The notes: generated from the sequence alone by a model not told the origin. A stretch of DNA of 64,000 bases from Hymenobacter sp. CRA2 (GCF_002007105.1 NZ_MVBC01000012.1:124001-188000); one strand, 5' to 3'; shown: positions 53,698 through 62,475, counted from the first letter of the stretch. Made by a program: numbers and translations.

Positions 53698-53730
53698 AAG
53701 GCCGCCAACCCGGGCGGGTTCGGCGGCCTT
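53698..53730 (-). terminator. Hairpin between lipoprotein and AstE-like genes
   Basis: A 14-base stem with one bulged base (53698-53711 with 53716-53730), GC-rich, 33 bases past the lipoprotein stop. It probably ends the upstream transcript or lowers read-through into the AstE-like gene. Confidence 0.65.
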
Positions 53731-53762
53731 TAATTTCTCGATAATTCCGCACATCGGCATGG

Positions 53763-54593
53763 CTACTCCACCACCAGCCGCTGAGTGGCCGTAGTGCCGC
53801 GGGCGCCGGCGCGCACCCGCAGCACGTAGGTGCCCGGCGCACGGCCGGCCAAGGAAAGCGTCAGCTGTTCGGCGGCTTGCACCGGGGTTTGGTACACGCG
53901 CCGGCCGTGGCTGTCCAGCAGTTCCAGCGTGCCGCGGGCGGCCGCCGAGTCCAGCTGCACGTGCGCGTACTCGCGGGCCGGGTTGGGGTACACGCTATGG
54001 ATCAGCCCGGCCGCCATGGCCCTGGGCACAGCGGTTGGCCGCCGGACCGGTACCGGCAGCTCCACCACCCGGTAGGCCGGGCAGCTATCCACGGCCATTT
54101 CGAAGAAAGGGCGCAGGGTTGGGGCGTCGTAGCGCAGGCGCAGCACGTCTTTTTTGTCGTCGCGGAAGCTGATCAGCTCTTCGTAGTCGCCGTCGTCCAC
54201 GGCACGCCGCAGCAGCTCGGCCTGGCGCCAGGTGCCCACCAGGCCCTGCACCTGCCCACGCCCGATGCGCGCCGCGTGCACGTCGTAGACCGAGTCGGTA
54301 TACGGCTGGGTAATGTAGTACAGGCCCCGGTAGCGGTTTACCCAGCCGCGCAGCACCGTGTCGCCGGAGGCGGCGTTTGTTAAGATGTTCAGGCGGCTGC
54401 TGGGTTCGTAGCCCACGCGCAGCTGCAGCGTGTCACGCGGCCCGATGAGCGTCAGCTGCGGCCCGAGCACGCGCGCCAGGTTCAGCGGGTGGCGCACCGC
54501 GTACGGCTCAAACGTGACGGCGGAGTCGCAGCTGCTTAGGACCAGCAGCAGGGCCAGCGCGCTTATGCAGCGCCTAATGGTTAGGAGGTTCAT
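53763..54593 (-). CDS. Lipoprotein with a T9SS C-terminal sorting domain
   Basis: A 276-residue protein with a lipobox (LVLSSC, lipid Cys at residue 22), a middle of unknown fold (about 25-195) and a type A T9SS domain at the C-terminus (about 200-276: SVYPNPAREYAHVQLD, GTLELLDSHGRRVYQ, GTYVLRVRAGARG). A lipoprotein signal plus a T9SS sorting domain is an unusual combination, because T9SS cargo normally uses a type I signal. It sits between the RimK and AstE-like genes of a conserved module. Confidence 0.75.
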   Translation of the reverse strand: MNLLTIRRCISALALLLVLSSCDSAVTFEPYAVRHPLNLARVLGPQLTLIGPRDTLQLRVGYEPSSRLNILTNAASGDTVLRGWVNRYRGLYYITQPYTDSVYDVHAARIGRGQVQGLVGTWRQAELLRRAVDDGDYEELISFRDDKKDVLRLRYDAPTLRPFFEMAVDSCPAYRVVELPVPVRRPTAVPRAMAAGLIHSVYPNPAREYAHVQLDSAAARGTLELLDSHGRRVYQTPVQAAEQLTLSLAGRAPGTYVLRVRAGARGTTATQRLVVE

Positions 54594-54732
54594 AGCGGGG
54601 CTGGTTATTGGTTACCGTTGATAACCAGCCGGCTCGAAAGGTCACCCGCCACCCTATTCCTTGTTCGGGCTATGCCTGAAAACGCTCGTACGCCCTGCGT
54701 CGACTGCACTCAGCAGGACCGTTCAGCCAGCC

Positions 54733-55689
54733 TTACAGGTGCTGCTCGTCCGACTGCGTATCGGGCAGCAGCTTGGCGGCGGCCTTGGTGCTGGGCTTCT
54801 TCTTGGCCTTCTTCCTGGTGGTCAGCTCGGCGGTGTATTCGATGATTTTGCCGGCAATGTCCAGCCCCGTGGCCTTCTCGATGCCCTCCAGGCCCGGCGA
54901 CGAATTCACCTCCAGCACCAGCGGGCCGCGCTTGCTCTGCAGCATATCCACGCCGGCAATGCCAAGGCCCAGGGCCTTGGTAGCCAGCAGGGCAGCAGCT
55001 TTTTCGGCGCGCGTGAGCTTCACCAGTTTGCCCGTGCCGCCGCGGTGCAGGTTGGAGCGGAATTCGCCTTCCTTGCCCTGCCGCTTCATAGCGCCCACCA
55101 CTTCCCCGTTGACCACGAAAGCACGCAAATCAGCCCCCTTGCTCTCGGCAATGAACTCCTGCACGATGATGCGGGCCTTGAGGTTGTGGAAGGCTTCAAT
55201 CACCGACTGGGCGGCTTTTTCCGTCTCGGCCAGCACCACGCCCAGGCCCTGAGTACCTTCCAGCAGCTTGATGATAACCGGCGCGCCGCCCACCTGCTGA
55301 ATCATTTCCAGCACCTCGTCGGAGTAGTTGGTGAAGGCCGTTTTGGGCATGCCCACGCCGGCGCGCGAGAGAATCTGCATGCTGCGCAGCTTGTCCCGGG
55401 AGCGTACAATGGCCTGGCTTTCCACGGCCGTGCGCACCTTCATCATCTCGAACTGCCGCACCACGGCCGTGCCGTAAAACGTCACCGAGGCCCCGATGCG
55501 CGGGATGATGGCGTCGAAGCCTTCCAGCTTGCGGCCCTCGTAGATGATGCCGGGCGTGCCCTGCTCCAGCACCAAGTTGCACTGCAGGTGGTCGATTACC
55601 TCCACGTGGTGGCCGCGCTGTTGGGCAGCTTCCACCAGGCGTTGGGTTGAATATAGTTTAGGCTCGCGGGAGAGAATCGCCAGATTCAT
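54733..55689 (-). CDS. rimK: RimK family ATP-grasp glutamate ligase
   Basis: A 318-residue ATP-grasp enzyme. RimK adds glutamate residues to the C-terminus of ribosomal protein S6. Visible are the N-terminal [37 protein letters not shown], the ATP-binding [37 protein letters not shown], and the metal-binding [16 protein letters not shown] Lys-rich tail of about 30 residues is extra. It follows rimB (59-base gap) in a probable operon. Confidence 0.9.
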   Translation of the reverse strand: MNLAILSREPKLYSTQRLVEAAQQRGHHVEVIDHLQCNLVLEQGTPGIIYEGRKLEGFDAIIPRIGASVTFYGTAVVRQFEMMKVRTAVESQAIVRSRDKLRSMQILSRAGVGMPKTAFTNYSDEVLEMIQQVGGAPVIIKLLEGTQGLGVVLAETEKAAQSVIEAFHNLKARIIVQEFIAESKGADLRAFVVNGEVVGAMKRQGKEGEFRSNLHRGGTGKLVKLTRAEKAAALLATKALGLGIAGVDMLQSKRGPLVLEVNSSPGLEGIEKATGLDIAGKIIEYTAELTTRKKAKKKPSTKAAAKLLPDTQSDEQHL

Positions 55690-55748
55690 AGGAGCGAAGA
55701 GAAGTAACGGGAGGAGAGAAACAGGTCCGACTGCGGGAAGTTGGGCGG

Positions 55749-56228
55749 TCAGTCGGAAACAGGCCTATGCTGGCTTTTGTAGGATACGTTGCGCCGCGCC
55801 ACGTCGACCACGAGCCGGGCGCGCCGCAGCAGCGAACGGCCGATGAGCACGGGGTATTTCATGTCGGAGCGGTCGGAAAGGGAAAATTCGGTTTCGAAGT
55901 CTTCGCCGAACAGCCGGATGACCGCCCGGATGACGTAGCGCTCCTGCACGTCGCCGTTGGAGGAGCGGATGTCGCGCAGCGAAAACTCCGAGAATTGCAA
56001 TGGCTGCCCGTGAAACGCGGGGTGGTCGGCGTCGAGCAGGAGCACGCGCAGCAGCGGCCGCCCGTCCGGCAGCGTATCGATGTGAATATCGGAGCAGTGG
56101 ATGGCGCCGGTGAATGCGCCCGTATCAACCTTCGCCTCGACCCCGCTCAGCCCAAACTGCGGGAAGTCGACCAGCTCGCGGCGGCCGACGATGCGTTTCG
56201 GGGGTCGACGTGGGCGAGCTTTCTTCAC
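55749..56228 (-). CDS. rimB: RimB-like retropepsin-type protease
   Basis: A 159-residue protein of the family once called ATP-dependent zinc protease (Zn_protease), now known to be a retropepsin-like aspartic protease. The active-site motif is [14 protein letters not shown] (D-T-G) with a later [13 protein letters not shown], as in RimB, which trims poly-glutamate from S6. It starts with GTG at 56228 after a basic leader and precedes rimK by 59 bases. The element TATTTTG sits just 5 bases before the GTG. Confidence 0.88.
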   Translation of the reverse strand: MKKARPRRPPKRIVGRRELVDFPQFGLSGVEAKVDTGAFTGAIHCSDIHIDTLPDGRPLLRVLLLDADHPAFHGQPLQFSEFSLRDIRSSNGDVQERYVIRAVIRLFGEDFETEFSLSDRSDMKYPVLIGRSLLRRARLVVDVARRNVSYKSQHRPVSD

Positions 56229-56363
56229 GAAGGCAAAATACGGGTACGGCCGCCAGAGGGTCGGCAGGTGGGGCCGGTTTTTTTTCGGTGGGTTGGGCTT
56301 TGCAGGTCAGAAGCGGTGGCACCGGTTCACCCCGTTGTCATTGCGAAGTGAACCGGTGCTTTG

Positions 56364-57470
56364 CTACCCGGCGTAGCTGATGCGGTAGACGCAGTCGTTC
56401 TGGTCGTCGGAAACGAGCAGGGAGCCGTCGGGCAAGACCAACAGGGCCACGGGCCGGCCCCAGGACGATTGGCCCTGCAACCAGCCGGAGGCGAAGGTTT
56501 CGTAGGAGGTGGCCTTTTTGCCGGTGGCATCGAGCCGCACCAGCGTGATGCGGTAGCCGAGCTTGCTGGAGCGGTTCCAGGAGCCGTGCTCGGGGATGAA
56601 TATCTGGTTGCGGTACGCGGCCGGGAACATCTTGCCGGTGTAGAACTTCATCCCCAGCGCAGCCACGTGCGGCCCGAGCTTGCGGGCCGGCGGCGTGTAG
56701 GTCGTCACCGCTTTGCCGCGGCCAAACTGCGGGTCAAGGATGTCGCCCTGAAACACGTAGGGGAAGCCGAAGTGCAGGCCGGGCGTAGGGGCGCGGTTCA
56801 GCTCGTCGGCGGGGCGGTCGTCGCCGAGCATGTCGCGGCCATTGTCGGTAAACCACAGAGCCTTGTCCACCGGGCTCCAGTCGAAACCCACGGAGTTGCG
56901 CACGCCGTAGGCCACGGTTTCGAGGCCGGTGCCGTCGGGGTTCATGCGGTTGATGGTGGCGAAGATGGGCTCTTCGGGCAGGCACACGTTGCAGGGCGCG
57001 CCCACGGGCACGTACAGCTTGCCGTCGGGCCCGAAGCTGATGTATTTCCAGCCGTGGTGCTCCTTGTCGGGCAGCTGGTCGTACACCACCACGGGCTTGG
57101 GCTTCTGCTTCAGCCGGGCGGCAATGTTGTCGTAGCGCAGGATGCGGCTGATTTCGCCCACGTACAGGGCGCCGTTGCGCACGGCCACGCCGTTGGGTTC
57201 GTTCAGGCCGGCGGCCACGGTCACCAACTCGTCGGCGCGGCCGTCCTTGTTGCGGTCGGGCAGGGCGTACACCTTGTCGCCGCGGGTGCCCACGTACACG
57301 GTGCCGTCGGGGCCGAGGGCCAGGGAGCGGGCGCCGCCCACGTTCTGGGCAAAGTAGCTGATGCGGAAGCCCGCCGGCAGCTTGATTTTGGCGAGGTTAT
57401 CGGGGGCCGGCGCCGGGCGTGAACCGGCCAGGGGGAGCAATAGCAGCAACGGAAGCAGTCGGCGTATCAT
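56364..57470 (-). CDS. PQQ-dependent sorbosone dehydrogenase-like protein
   Basis: A 368-residue exported protein: signal peptide (IRRLLPLLLLLPLAGSRPAPA), then a six-bladed beta-propeller of the soluble PQQ glucose/sorbosone dehydrogenase type. Repeated blade motifs are RSLALGPDGTVYVGT, WKYISFGPDGKLYVPVG and WGRPVALLVLPDGSLLVSDD; GAPCNVCLPEEP holds a Cys pair and HHGWKY is a plausible active-site region. It oxidises a periplasmic sugar or lactol if PQQ is available; no pqq genes are in the window. Confidence 0.85.
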   Translation of the reverse strand: MIRRLLPLLLLLPLAGSRPAPAPDNLAKIKLPAGFRISYFAQNVGGARSLALGPDGTVYVGTRGDKVYALPDRNKDGRADELVTVAAGLNEPNGVAVRNGALYVGEISRILRYDNIAARLKQKPKPVVVYDQLPDKEHHGWKYISFGPDGKLYVPVGAPCNVCLPEEPIFATINRMNPDGTGLETVAYGVRNSVGFDWSPVDKALWFTDNGRDMLGDDRPADELNRAPTPGLHFGFPYVFQGDILDPQFGRGKAVTTYTPPARKLGPHVAALGMKFYTGKMFPAAYRNQIFIPEHGSWNRSSKLGYRITLVRLDATGKKATSYETFASGWLQGQSSWGRPVALLVLPDGSLLVSDDQNDCVYRISYAG

Positions 57471-57537
57471 GGCTTACCAACTGCGGAGCCGCGGCAAAAG
57501 TTACCGCGCGGCGGGGTCCGACCCCGTTGGGCAGGGG

Positions 57538-57831
57538 CTACCGGCGTTCGGCGTCGCGCTGGCGCAGCAGCCGCTCGTACTCGCGCTCCGACCAGCTCTG
57601 CGCGCTATTGAAACCGTAGGTAGCCAGCCCCTGAATGCATACGCCCAGGCCCCAGAACAGCGTAGGCCACACCGGCCAGGGCAGGCCCAGGCCATCGGTT
57701 TCGGCGCCGCTGAAGTACCAAATGGCCCAGAGCAGCAGGTTGACGAACAGGTACGTCAGCAGGTGGGACTTGAATTTGGCGCGGGCGCGGGCAATGCGCC
57801 ACAGCTGCGGGTCACGTTCTTGCGGTTGCAT
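57538..57831 (-). CDS. 2TM domain protein, copy 2
   Basis: A 97-residue protein of the 2TM family: a basic N-terminus (RDPQLWRIARARAKFKSH), two membrane helices (about 23-41 and 52-72) and a C-terminal SWSEREYERLLRQR. It is a tandem paralogue of the next gene upstream (57866-58159), sharing the RDPQLW start, the FPWPxWxTxFWG helix and the EREYxxLLRQR tail. Short 2TM domains occur in Bacteroidota, often as stand-alone proteins of unknown function. Confidence 0.82.
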   Translation of the reverse strand: MQPQERDPQLWRIARARAKFKSHLLTYLFVNLLLWAIWYFSGAETDGLGLPWPVWPTLFWGLGVCIQGLATYGFNSAQSWSEREYERLLRQRDAERR

Positions 57832-57865
57832 GGCGGTAAAAGGGTAAAGGGCCTTTGGATACTCG

Positions 57866-58159
57866 TTAGCGGCGGCCGGCCTGGCGCTGGCGCAGCAGGT
57901 GCTGGTACTCGCGTTCCGTCCAGGATTGTCCGTCGCCGAGGCCGTAGCAGTTGAAGCCCCGCGTGGCCAGGTGGATGCCCCAGAACACCGTAGCCCAGAT
58001 GGGCCAGGGGAAGCCGTCGTGGTGGCCCGGCCGCTGCGTCAGAAACCAGATGGTCCAGAGCAGGGCGCTAACGAGCACGAAGGTCAGCAGTTGCGACTTG
58101 AACTTGCCGCGGGCTTGGGCTTGGCTCCAGAGTTGGGGGTCACGGTCGGTGGTGTTCAT
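57866..58159 (-). CDS. 2TM domain protein, copy 1
   Basis: A 97-residue protein with the same organisation as the downstream copy: TTDRDPQLWSQAQARGKFKSQ, helix pair, and SWTEREYQHLLRQR. The two genes are separated by 34 bases and are equal in length, which points to a recent tandem duplication followed by divergence. Probable membrane regulator or assembly factor; nothing specific can be said. Confidence 0.82.
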   Translation of the reverse strand: MNTTDRDPQLWSQAQARGKFKSQLLTFVLVSALLWTIWFLTQRPGHHDGFPWPIWATVFWGIHLATRGFNCYGLGDGQSWTEREYQHLLRQRQAGRR

Positions 58160-58371
58160 GGCGGGGTCGGTTTGGCGTTGATTGATGGCTCAAACCTACT
58201 CGCAGCCGGGCCCGGGGGCTACTAAAACTCTCCCGAACGGTAAGCGGCGGTGCCGAACCGTCAAAAAAGGCCGACGAGCTGCAACGGCGGCCCGCTGCTG
58301 CGGCCCCGCAGGGCGCTCCTGGCCGTGTCTGAATATTTCGGAAGGTCCGGCTGAACTTGACCTCCGCTTGT

Positions 58372-58470
58372 CGAACCGAAGGTCGGCGTAACTAAGCAGC
58401 GCTCCGCTTCGCGTGAACAGCCAACAAGACCGTCATGTCGAGCGCAGCCGCGACATTTCGCGTGCTGATG
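58372..58470. repeat. Intergenic repeat copy shared with 16.7 kb
   Basis: The 19 bases at 58372-58390 are identical to 16713-16731 (CGAACCGAAGGTCGGCGTA). Downstream lies GTCATGTCGAGCGCAG with GCGACATTTCGCGTGCTGA, related to the repeats at 38818 and 60085. Confidence 0.7.
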
Positions 58471-58511
58471 CGGCATAGTCAGCTTAGCTCTAGCTTATCA
58501 ACCACCCCCAA

Positions 58512-58533
58512 CCCCTCCTCAGCTGAGGAGGGG
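58512..58533. repeat. 22-base perfect palindrome
   Basis: CCCCTCCTCAG directly joined to its reverse complement CTGAGGAGGGG, followed by GAGCTAGC and further AGCT words (58532-58560), which form smaller dyads. Probable repeat-derived hairpin, not a clear terminator because no T run follows. Confidence 0.65.
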
Positions 58534-58656
58534 AGCTAGCTTTAGCTCTAAGCTCTAGCCCCGCTACTTGAGTTAATATCAGTACTTCACGCCAAAACGC
58601 GCCGGCTTCGTATAGCCCCTGCTGGCTACTCCTGACGGCTTTTGACTGCTTTTCCC

Positions 58657-59229
58657 GTGCCTCTCCCCTACTCCGCCCGCCGCGCCTTCGGCCGCATCCT
58701 CCTCGCCCAGGCTGATATTACCAAGCTCGACACCGATGCCATCGTCAACGCCGCCAATTCCTCCCTGCTCGGCGGCGGGGGCGTCGACGGTGCTATTCAC
58801 CGCGCCGGCGGCCCGGCCATCCTGGAAGAATGTCGCCGACTGCGCGCCGGCCATTACGGCAAGGGCCTGCCCACCGGCGAGGCCGTTATCACCACGGGCG
58901 GCCGCCTGCCCGCGCGCTACGTCATCCATACCGTCGGGCCGGTGTGGAACGGCGGCCACAAGCACGAGCCGGAGCTGCTGGCAGGTTGCTACCGCAACTC
59001 CCTGCAGCTGGCAGCCGATAAGGAGCTGCGCAGTGTAGCTTTTCCGGGCATCAGCACCGGCATCTACAGCTACCCCAAGCCTGCCGCCGCACGCATCGCC
59101 GTGCAGGTGGTGCAGGCGTTTCTAGCCGTACATGCGTTACCCGAAACGGTGGTGCTGGTGGCCTTCGATGAAGAAACGTACCGCCTCTACGAGCAGGAGC
59201 TGGAGGCCGCATCCGGCGAGGTCCGTTAG
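58657..59229 (+). CDS. Macro domain protein (O-acetyl-ADP-ribose deacetylase type)
   Basis: A 190-residue macro domain. The ADP-ribose-binding pattern [22 protein letters not shown] (split here by its key residues: N-A-A-N, GGGG, D-G-A-I-H) is complete, followed by [25 protein letters not shown] and [13 protein letters not shown]. Such enzymes hydrolyse O-acetyl-ADP-ribose or reverse mono-ADP-ribosylation. The start is uncertain: GTG at 58657 is used, but TTG at 58642 is possible. Its last four bases overlap the 3' end of the convergent hydrolase gene. Confidence 0.88.
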   Translation: MPLPYSARRAFGRILLAQADITKLDTDAIVNAANSSLLGGGGVDGAIHRAGGPAILEECRRLRAGHYGKGLPTGEAVITTGGRLPARYVIHTVGPVWNGGHKHEPELLAGCYRNSLQLAADKELRSVAFPGISTGIYSYPKPAAARIAVQVVQAFLAVHALPETVVLVAFDEETYRLYEQELEAASGEVR

Positions 59230-60038
59230 TTCCAGCGCAGCTCCTGCGGGTGGCGGCGCAGGTAGCCGGCCACGTCGTAAATCAGCCCAGCGTGCCCGGC
59301 TTCGAGCAGCACGGTGTGAGCGTTGCGCAGGGAGGCAATGAACTCGCGCAACCCCGCGTGCGGAATCACCCGGTCGTACTTACCTAAGAAGAAGGTAACG
59401 GGCGTTGGGCGCCGGTTCAGCAGCTGGGTCAGGCGCTTGGTATCGAACACGAGGTGGCGGAAGCCCGTCCAGCTGCGGTACACGCGTAGGCGCTTTTCGC
59501 GGCTGTCGAGCTGCCACTGCGCAAAACGCACCAGCCCGTTGTCGACGATGCGGCGCTGCCCCAGGGCCTCGATGAGGTTGAGCAGATGCTGCGGACGCAG
59601 CACGGCCCGGCCCAGCACGCCGCGCATCCACGGCGGGTAAGTAGCCAGCGAATACCAGAACTGCGTGCGGATGCCGTCCGGGGCAATCAGCCACAGGTGC
59701 GCCACGCGCTCGGGCAGGGCTTCCACCAGCGTGAGGGCAAACTTGGCGCCCATGCTGAAGGCCAGCAGCCCGAAGGTGTCGATGCCTTGCTCGGCCAGAA
59801 ACTGCGTCAGCAGCTCCGCCAGCCGCTTTTTGCTGATGGGCGCGTCGGCCTTGGCCAGGCGGCTGCGCCCGTGGTAAAACAGGTCGAAGGCGTACACCGT
59901 CACCCGCTCGCCGAGCAGCGCGGCCACGTTGCGCCAGTGGCTTTCGTTCTGCCCGTAGCCGTGAAAGGCCAGCACCGGCAGCGGCCCGCGGCCATAAACC
60001 TGGTAATGCAGCTTGGTGCGGCCCGATTCGACGAACAT
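59226..60038 (-). CDS. Alpha/beta hydrolase
   Basis: A 270-residue soluble hydrolase: [13 protein letters not shown] (oxyanion hole), [13 protein letters not shown], the nucleophile elbow [12 protein letters not shown] (Ser), the acid in LGKYDRVIP and the His in [10 protein letters not shown]. The pattern suits a lipase/esterase or a BioH/MenH-like member; the substrate is unknown. Its stop shares four bases with the stop of the convergent macro domain gene (TAA and TAG on opposite strands). Confidence 0.82.
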   Translation of the reverse strand: MFVESGRTKLHYQVYGRGPLPVLAFHGYGQNESHWRNVAALLGERVTVYAFDLFYHGRSRLAKADAPISKKRLAELLTQFLAEQGIDTFGLLAFSMGAKFALTLVEALPERVAHLWLIAPDGIRTQFWYSLATYPPWMRGVLGRAVLRPQHLLNLIEALGQRRIVDNGLVRFAQWQLDSREKRLRVYRSWTGFRHLVFDTKRLTQLLNRRPTPVTFFLGKYDRVIPHAGLREFIASLRNAHTVLLEAGHAGLIYDVAGYLRRHPQELRWN

Positions 60039-60084
60039 GTTTTTGGCTGGTTAAGGAACTAGGGAGTACGGCAGTTGCATAAAT

Positions 60085-60124
60085 CAGAACGTCATTCCGA
60101 GCGCAGTCGAGGAATGACGTTCTG
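60085..60124. repeat. Palindromic repeat with 14-base arms
   Basis: Perfect arms (60085-60098, ending GTCATTCC, with 60111-60124, starting GGAATGAC) enclose GAGCGCAGTCGA. The core GTCATTCCGAGCGCAG is the same as in the copy near 16772. It lies between the DUF502 and hydrolase genes and may work as a terminator for DUF502. Confidence 0.75.
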
Positions 60125-60154
60125 GGTTGGCCGCCACACTTGGCTACAAACACC

Positions 60155-60697
60155 TCACAGCTTGGCCACGCCGCCCGACACCACGAACTTCATCACCTGC
60201 GCGCTGGGCAGGTCGATAAACGTCACGTTTTCGCGGGGCACCAGCAGCAGTTCGCCCGAGAAGTTGTAGGAGTCGGGGAAGTACACCGCGGTCAGGTCGG
60301 GGCGGTGCACGGCGTCCATGGAGTCCTGCGTTACGAAGCCGAGCTTGTAGCACTCGGTGCCGGCAAATACCTTCACCAGCACCGGGCAGTTGAATTTCTG
60401 CTCCTCGCCCAGCAGTGCGTCGAAGATGTCCTTGATGCTGGAATAGAGAATGTTGACCACCGGCAGGCGGTTCAGGATTCGCTCCCCGAGCACGATAAAA
60501 GGGCGCACCTGCGAGCCGATAAAGCCCACCAGCGTGAGCATCACCACCATCAGCCCCAGGCCCAGGCCCGGCACGCCGTTGATATCGAAGATGGTGTCGA
60601 GCCAGTGGAAAAAGGAGTACAGGATGTACACCGTCAGGGATACGGGGGCCAGAATCAGCAGCCCACGCAGGAAGTAGCCGAGTACTTTTTTGATCAT
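60155..60697 (-). CDS. DUF502 membrane protein
   Basis: A 180-residue protein with two N-terminal membrane helices (about 3-28 and 48-70) and a cytoplasmic or periplasmic beta-domain. The DUF502 pattern is visible as GYFLRGLLILAPVSLTVYILY, LPVVNILYSSIKDIFDALL and VYFPDSYNFSGELLLVPRE. Function is unknown. The ATG at 60697 is chosen; the extension to 60736 lacks family sequence. It follows ispH by 63 bases in the same direction. Confidence 0.85.
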   Translation of the reverse strand: MIKKVLGYFLRGLLILAPVSLTVYILYSFFHWLDTIFDINGVPGLGLGLMVVMLTLVGFIGSQVRPFIVLGERILNRLPVVNILYSSIKDIFDALLGEEQKFNCPVLVKVFAGTECYKLGFVTQDSMDAVHRPDLTAVYFPDSYNFSGELLLVPRENVTFIDLPSAQVMKFVVSGGVAKL

Positions 60698-60760
60698 AAG
60701 CAGCAAGCAAAAACGCCCGGCCGAAGCCAGGCGCAAGGTAGTCGGAATCAGAAAGCGACT

Positions 60761-61648
60761 TTACAAGGCTACCGCCGCCCCGATTTCGCTGATGCGGTCC
60801 GATACGCGCTGCATCAGCCACATCGGCGTGCTGGTAGCCCCGCAGATGCCCACCGACGCGGCCCCGTCGAACCACTCGTCCTGCAGCTCCTGCTCGTTTT
60901 CCACGAAGTAGCTGCGCGGGTTGGTTTGGTTGACGACCTGAAACAGGGCCTTGCCGTTGGAGCTTTTGCGCCCGCTCACGAACACAATCACGTCGTGCTC
61001 GGCGGCGAACCTGCGCAGCTGCGGCTCGCGGTTCGATACCTGCCGGCAGATCGAGTCATTGGCGTCGAAGGATTCCAGAGCGCCGCCGGCCGCCGCGATG
61101 CGCTCCTCGATGAGCTGCTTCATGCGGTAGAAGCCTGCGGTGCTCTTGGTGGTCTGGCTGAACAAGGTCACCGGGCGGGTGAAGTCGATCTGGTCCAGGT
61201 CCTGCTCCGTCATCACGATGATGGCGCGGTTGCCGGTCTGGCCCGTCAGGCCCGCCACCTCGGCGTGGCCCGGCTGCCCATAGATGACGATTTGGCCGTT
61301 TTGCCGGCTGGTCGCGTCGAAAGCGTGCTTCACGCGGTTTTGCAGCTTGAGCACCACCGGGCACGAGGCATCGATCAGCTCGATGTTGTTTTGCAGGGCC
61401 AGCTGGTAGGTTTCCGGCGGCTCGCCGTGCGCCCGGATGAGCACCTTGCAGTCGTGCAGCTCGCGCAACTGGTCGCGGTCGATGATGCGCAGGCCCTGCT
61501 GATGCAGGCGCTCCACTTCCATGCGGTTGTGCACGATGTCGCCAAGGCAATACAGCTCCCGGGAATCCTGCAACTCGTCCTCCGCCATCTGAATGGCGTA
61601 CTCCACGCCGAAACAGTACCCGGAATTCTTATCGATGGTGACGTTCAT
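60761..61648 (-). CDS. ispH: 4-hydroxy-3-methylbut-2-enyl diphosphate reductase
   Basis: A 295-residue iron-sulfur enzyme, the last step of the MEP isoprenoid pathway, giving IPP and DMAPP. The three cluster cysteines are C12 (SGYCFGVEYA), C96 (IDASCPVVLK) and C201 (ANDSICRQVSNRE), with GQPGHAEV containing the catalytic Glu (E130), and SVGICGATSTP at the end. The start at 61648 reproduces the family numbering. It is preceded by DUF1963 and cmk on the same strand; the cmk-ispH linkage is common in Bacteroidota. A near-match -7 box (GAACTTTG) lies 6 bases before its ATG. Confidence 0.95.
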   Translation of the reverse strand: MNVTIDKNSGYCFGVEYAIQMAEDELQDSRELYCLGDIVHNRMEVERLHQQGLRIIDRDQLRELHDCKVLIRAHGEPPETYQLALQNNIELIDASCPVVLKLQNRVKHAFDATSRQNGQIVIYGQPGHAEVAGLTGQTGNRAIIVMTEQDLDQIDFTRPVTLFSQTTKSTAGFYRMKQLIEERIAAAGGALESFDANDSICRQVSNREPQLRRFAAEHDVIVFVSGRKSSNGKALFQVVNQTNPRSYFVENEQELQDEWFDGAASVGICGATSTPMWLMQRVSDRISEIGAAVAL

Positions 61649-61694
61649 GTGCTGCAAAGTTCGGTAAAAGACCGTTGGCAACCACCGCGCCAAC

Positions 61695-62471
61695 TCAGGT
61701 GGATTGCCAGGAAAAACTTAGCTGGTCAGGATGTTGAGAACAATACAGCAAATACGCAGTTCCCACATCGCAGAACATAAAATCTAGCCCTTCTTGCGAG
61801 GCAATTTGAAATAGCAAGCGCTGCGGTTGCTGGCAGCGCGGGCAAAGCGGATACTCAGCGTACTGCACCCAGGCGGGCCAGCCGCCGAGCTTGTCGCGTC
61901 CGAAACCGTGGGAGTCTTCCCAAGGCATCTGCGGCTCTTCTTCCTCATCAGGCAGCTCGTCGCCTTCCCATTCGTCCGCGGGAGGCAGTTGCTCGTAGCG
62001 CCGCCAGCGCATAATGCTGCGCGGCGGTAGCACTTTGGTATCATGACTTAGCAAGGCGGTTTGCCGTACCGCCGACGGCAGCAGGCGCGCCACGGCTGAG
62101 CCGTCCTCGGACAGCGGGGCCCCGCAGTCGGTGCAGCCGAACAGCTGGACAAGCCCCTGCCCTACTTCCCCCCGCATAGGTGCTTCGACTGGCAGGCTGG
62201 CAACGTCAAGCTGCAGAAACAGCGGCATCATCGCCCCGCAGTACCGGCAACGGGGCCAGGCTTCGTCCGGGGCTAGGTCAGGGGCACCGCCGAAGCGGTT
62301 GAGCTGGTTGGGAACCTGCCCTTCCTGAGTCTGAGGCAACCAAAGCGGCCGCCGATTGGCGTTGCGCCATTTTTCGTAGACTGCGGAATCTACAAAAGTC
62401 GTCGGGTGAACTGCCGGCCGCACCGGGGCCACAGGCCGAAGCCAGGGCATCAGCCAAGCCCACAGCCTCAT
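61695..62471 (-). CDS. DUF1963 (YwqG-like) protein
   Basis: A 258-residue protein with the DUF1963 pattern: PLWLPQTQEGQVPNQLNRFGGAP at the start, APDEAWPRCRYCGAMMPLFLQLD, MPWEDSHGFGRDKLGGWPAWVQY near the end. Three C-x2-C pairs (CRYC, CTDC, CPRC) suggest zinc binding, unlike most DUF1963 members. It starts 4 bases after the cmk stop. Function is unknown. Confidence 0.75.
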   Translation of the reverse strand: MRLWAWLMPWLRPVAPVRPAVHPTTFVDSAVYEKWRNANRRPLWLPQTQEGQVPNQLNRFGGAPDLAPDEAWPRCRYCGAMMPLFLQLDVASLPVEAPMRGEVGQGLVQLFGCTDCGAPLSEDGSAVARLLPSAVRQTALLSHDTKVLPPRSIMRWRRYEQLPPADEWEGDELPDEEEEPQMPWEDSHGFGRDKLGGWPAWVQYAEYPLCPRCQQPQRLLFQIASQEGLDFMFCDVGTAYLLYCSQHPDQLSFSWQST

Positions 62472-62475
62472 CGGT

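Larger units (their letters stand above)
58160..58656. other. 497-base intergenic region with repeats
   Basis: No gene is supported here. It contains the 19-base block (58372-58390) shared with 16713-16731, a GTCATGTCGAGCGCAG repeat copy (58434-58470) and the perfect palindrome at 58512-58533. The rest is GC-rich and shows no ORF with gene-like codon use. Confidence 0.6.

Noticed and set aside
58182-58391. Small frame in the 497-base gap
   Set aside because: It runs through repeat sequence, has no start signal and no recognisable product.
60140-61780. Long plus-strand frame covering DUF502 and ispH
   Set aside because: It spans two well-supported minus-strand genes and the gap between them, with no domain of its own.
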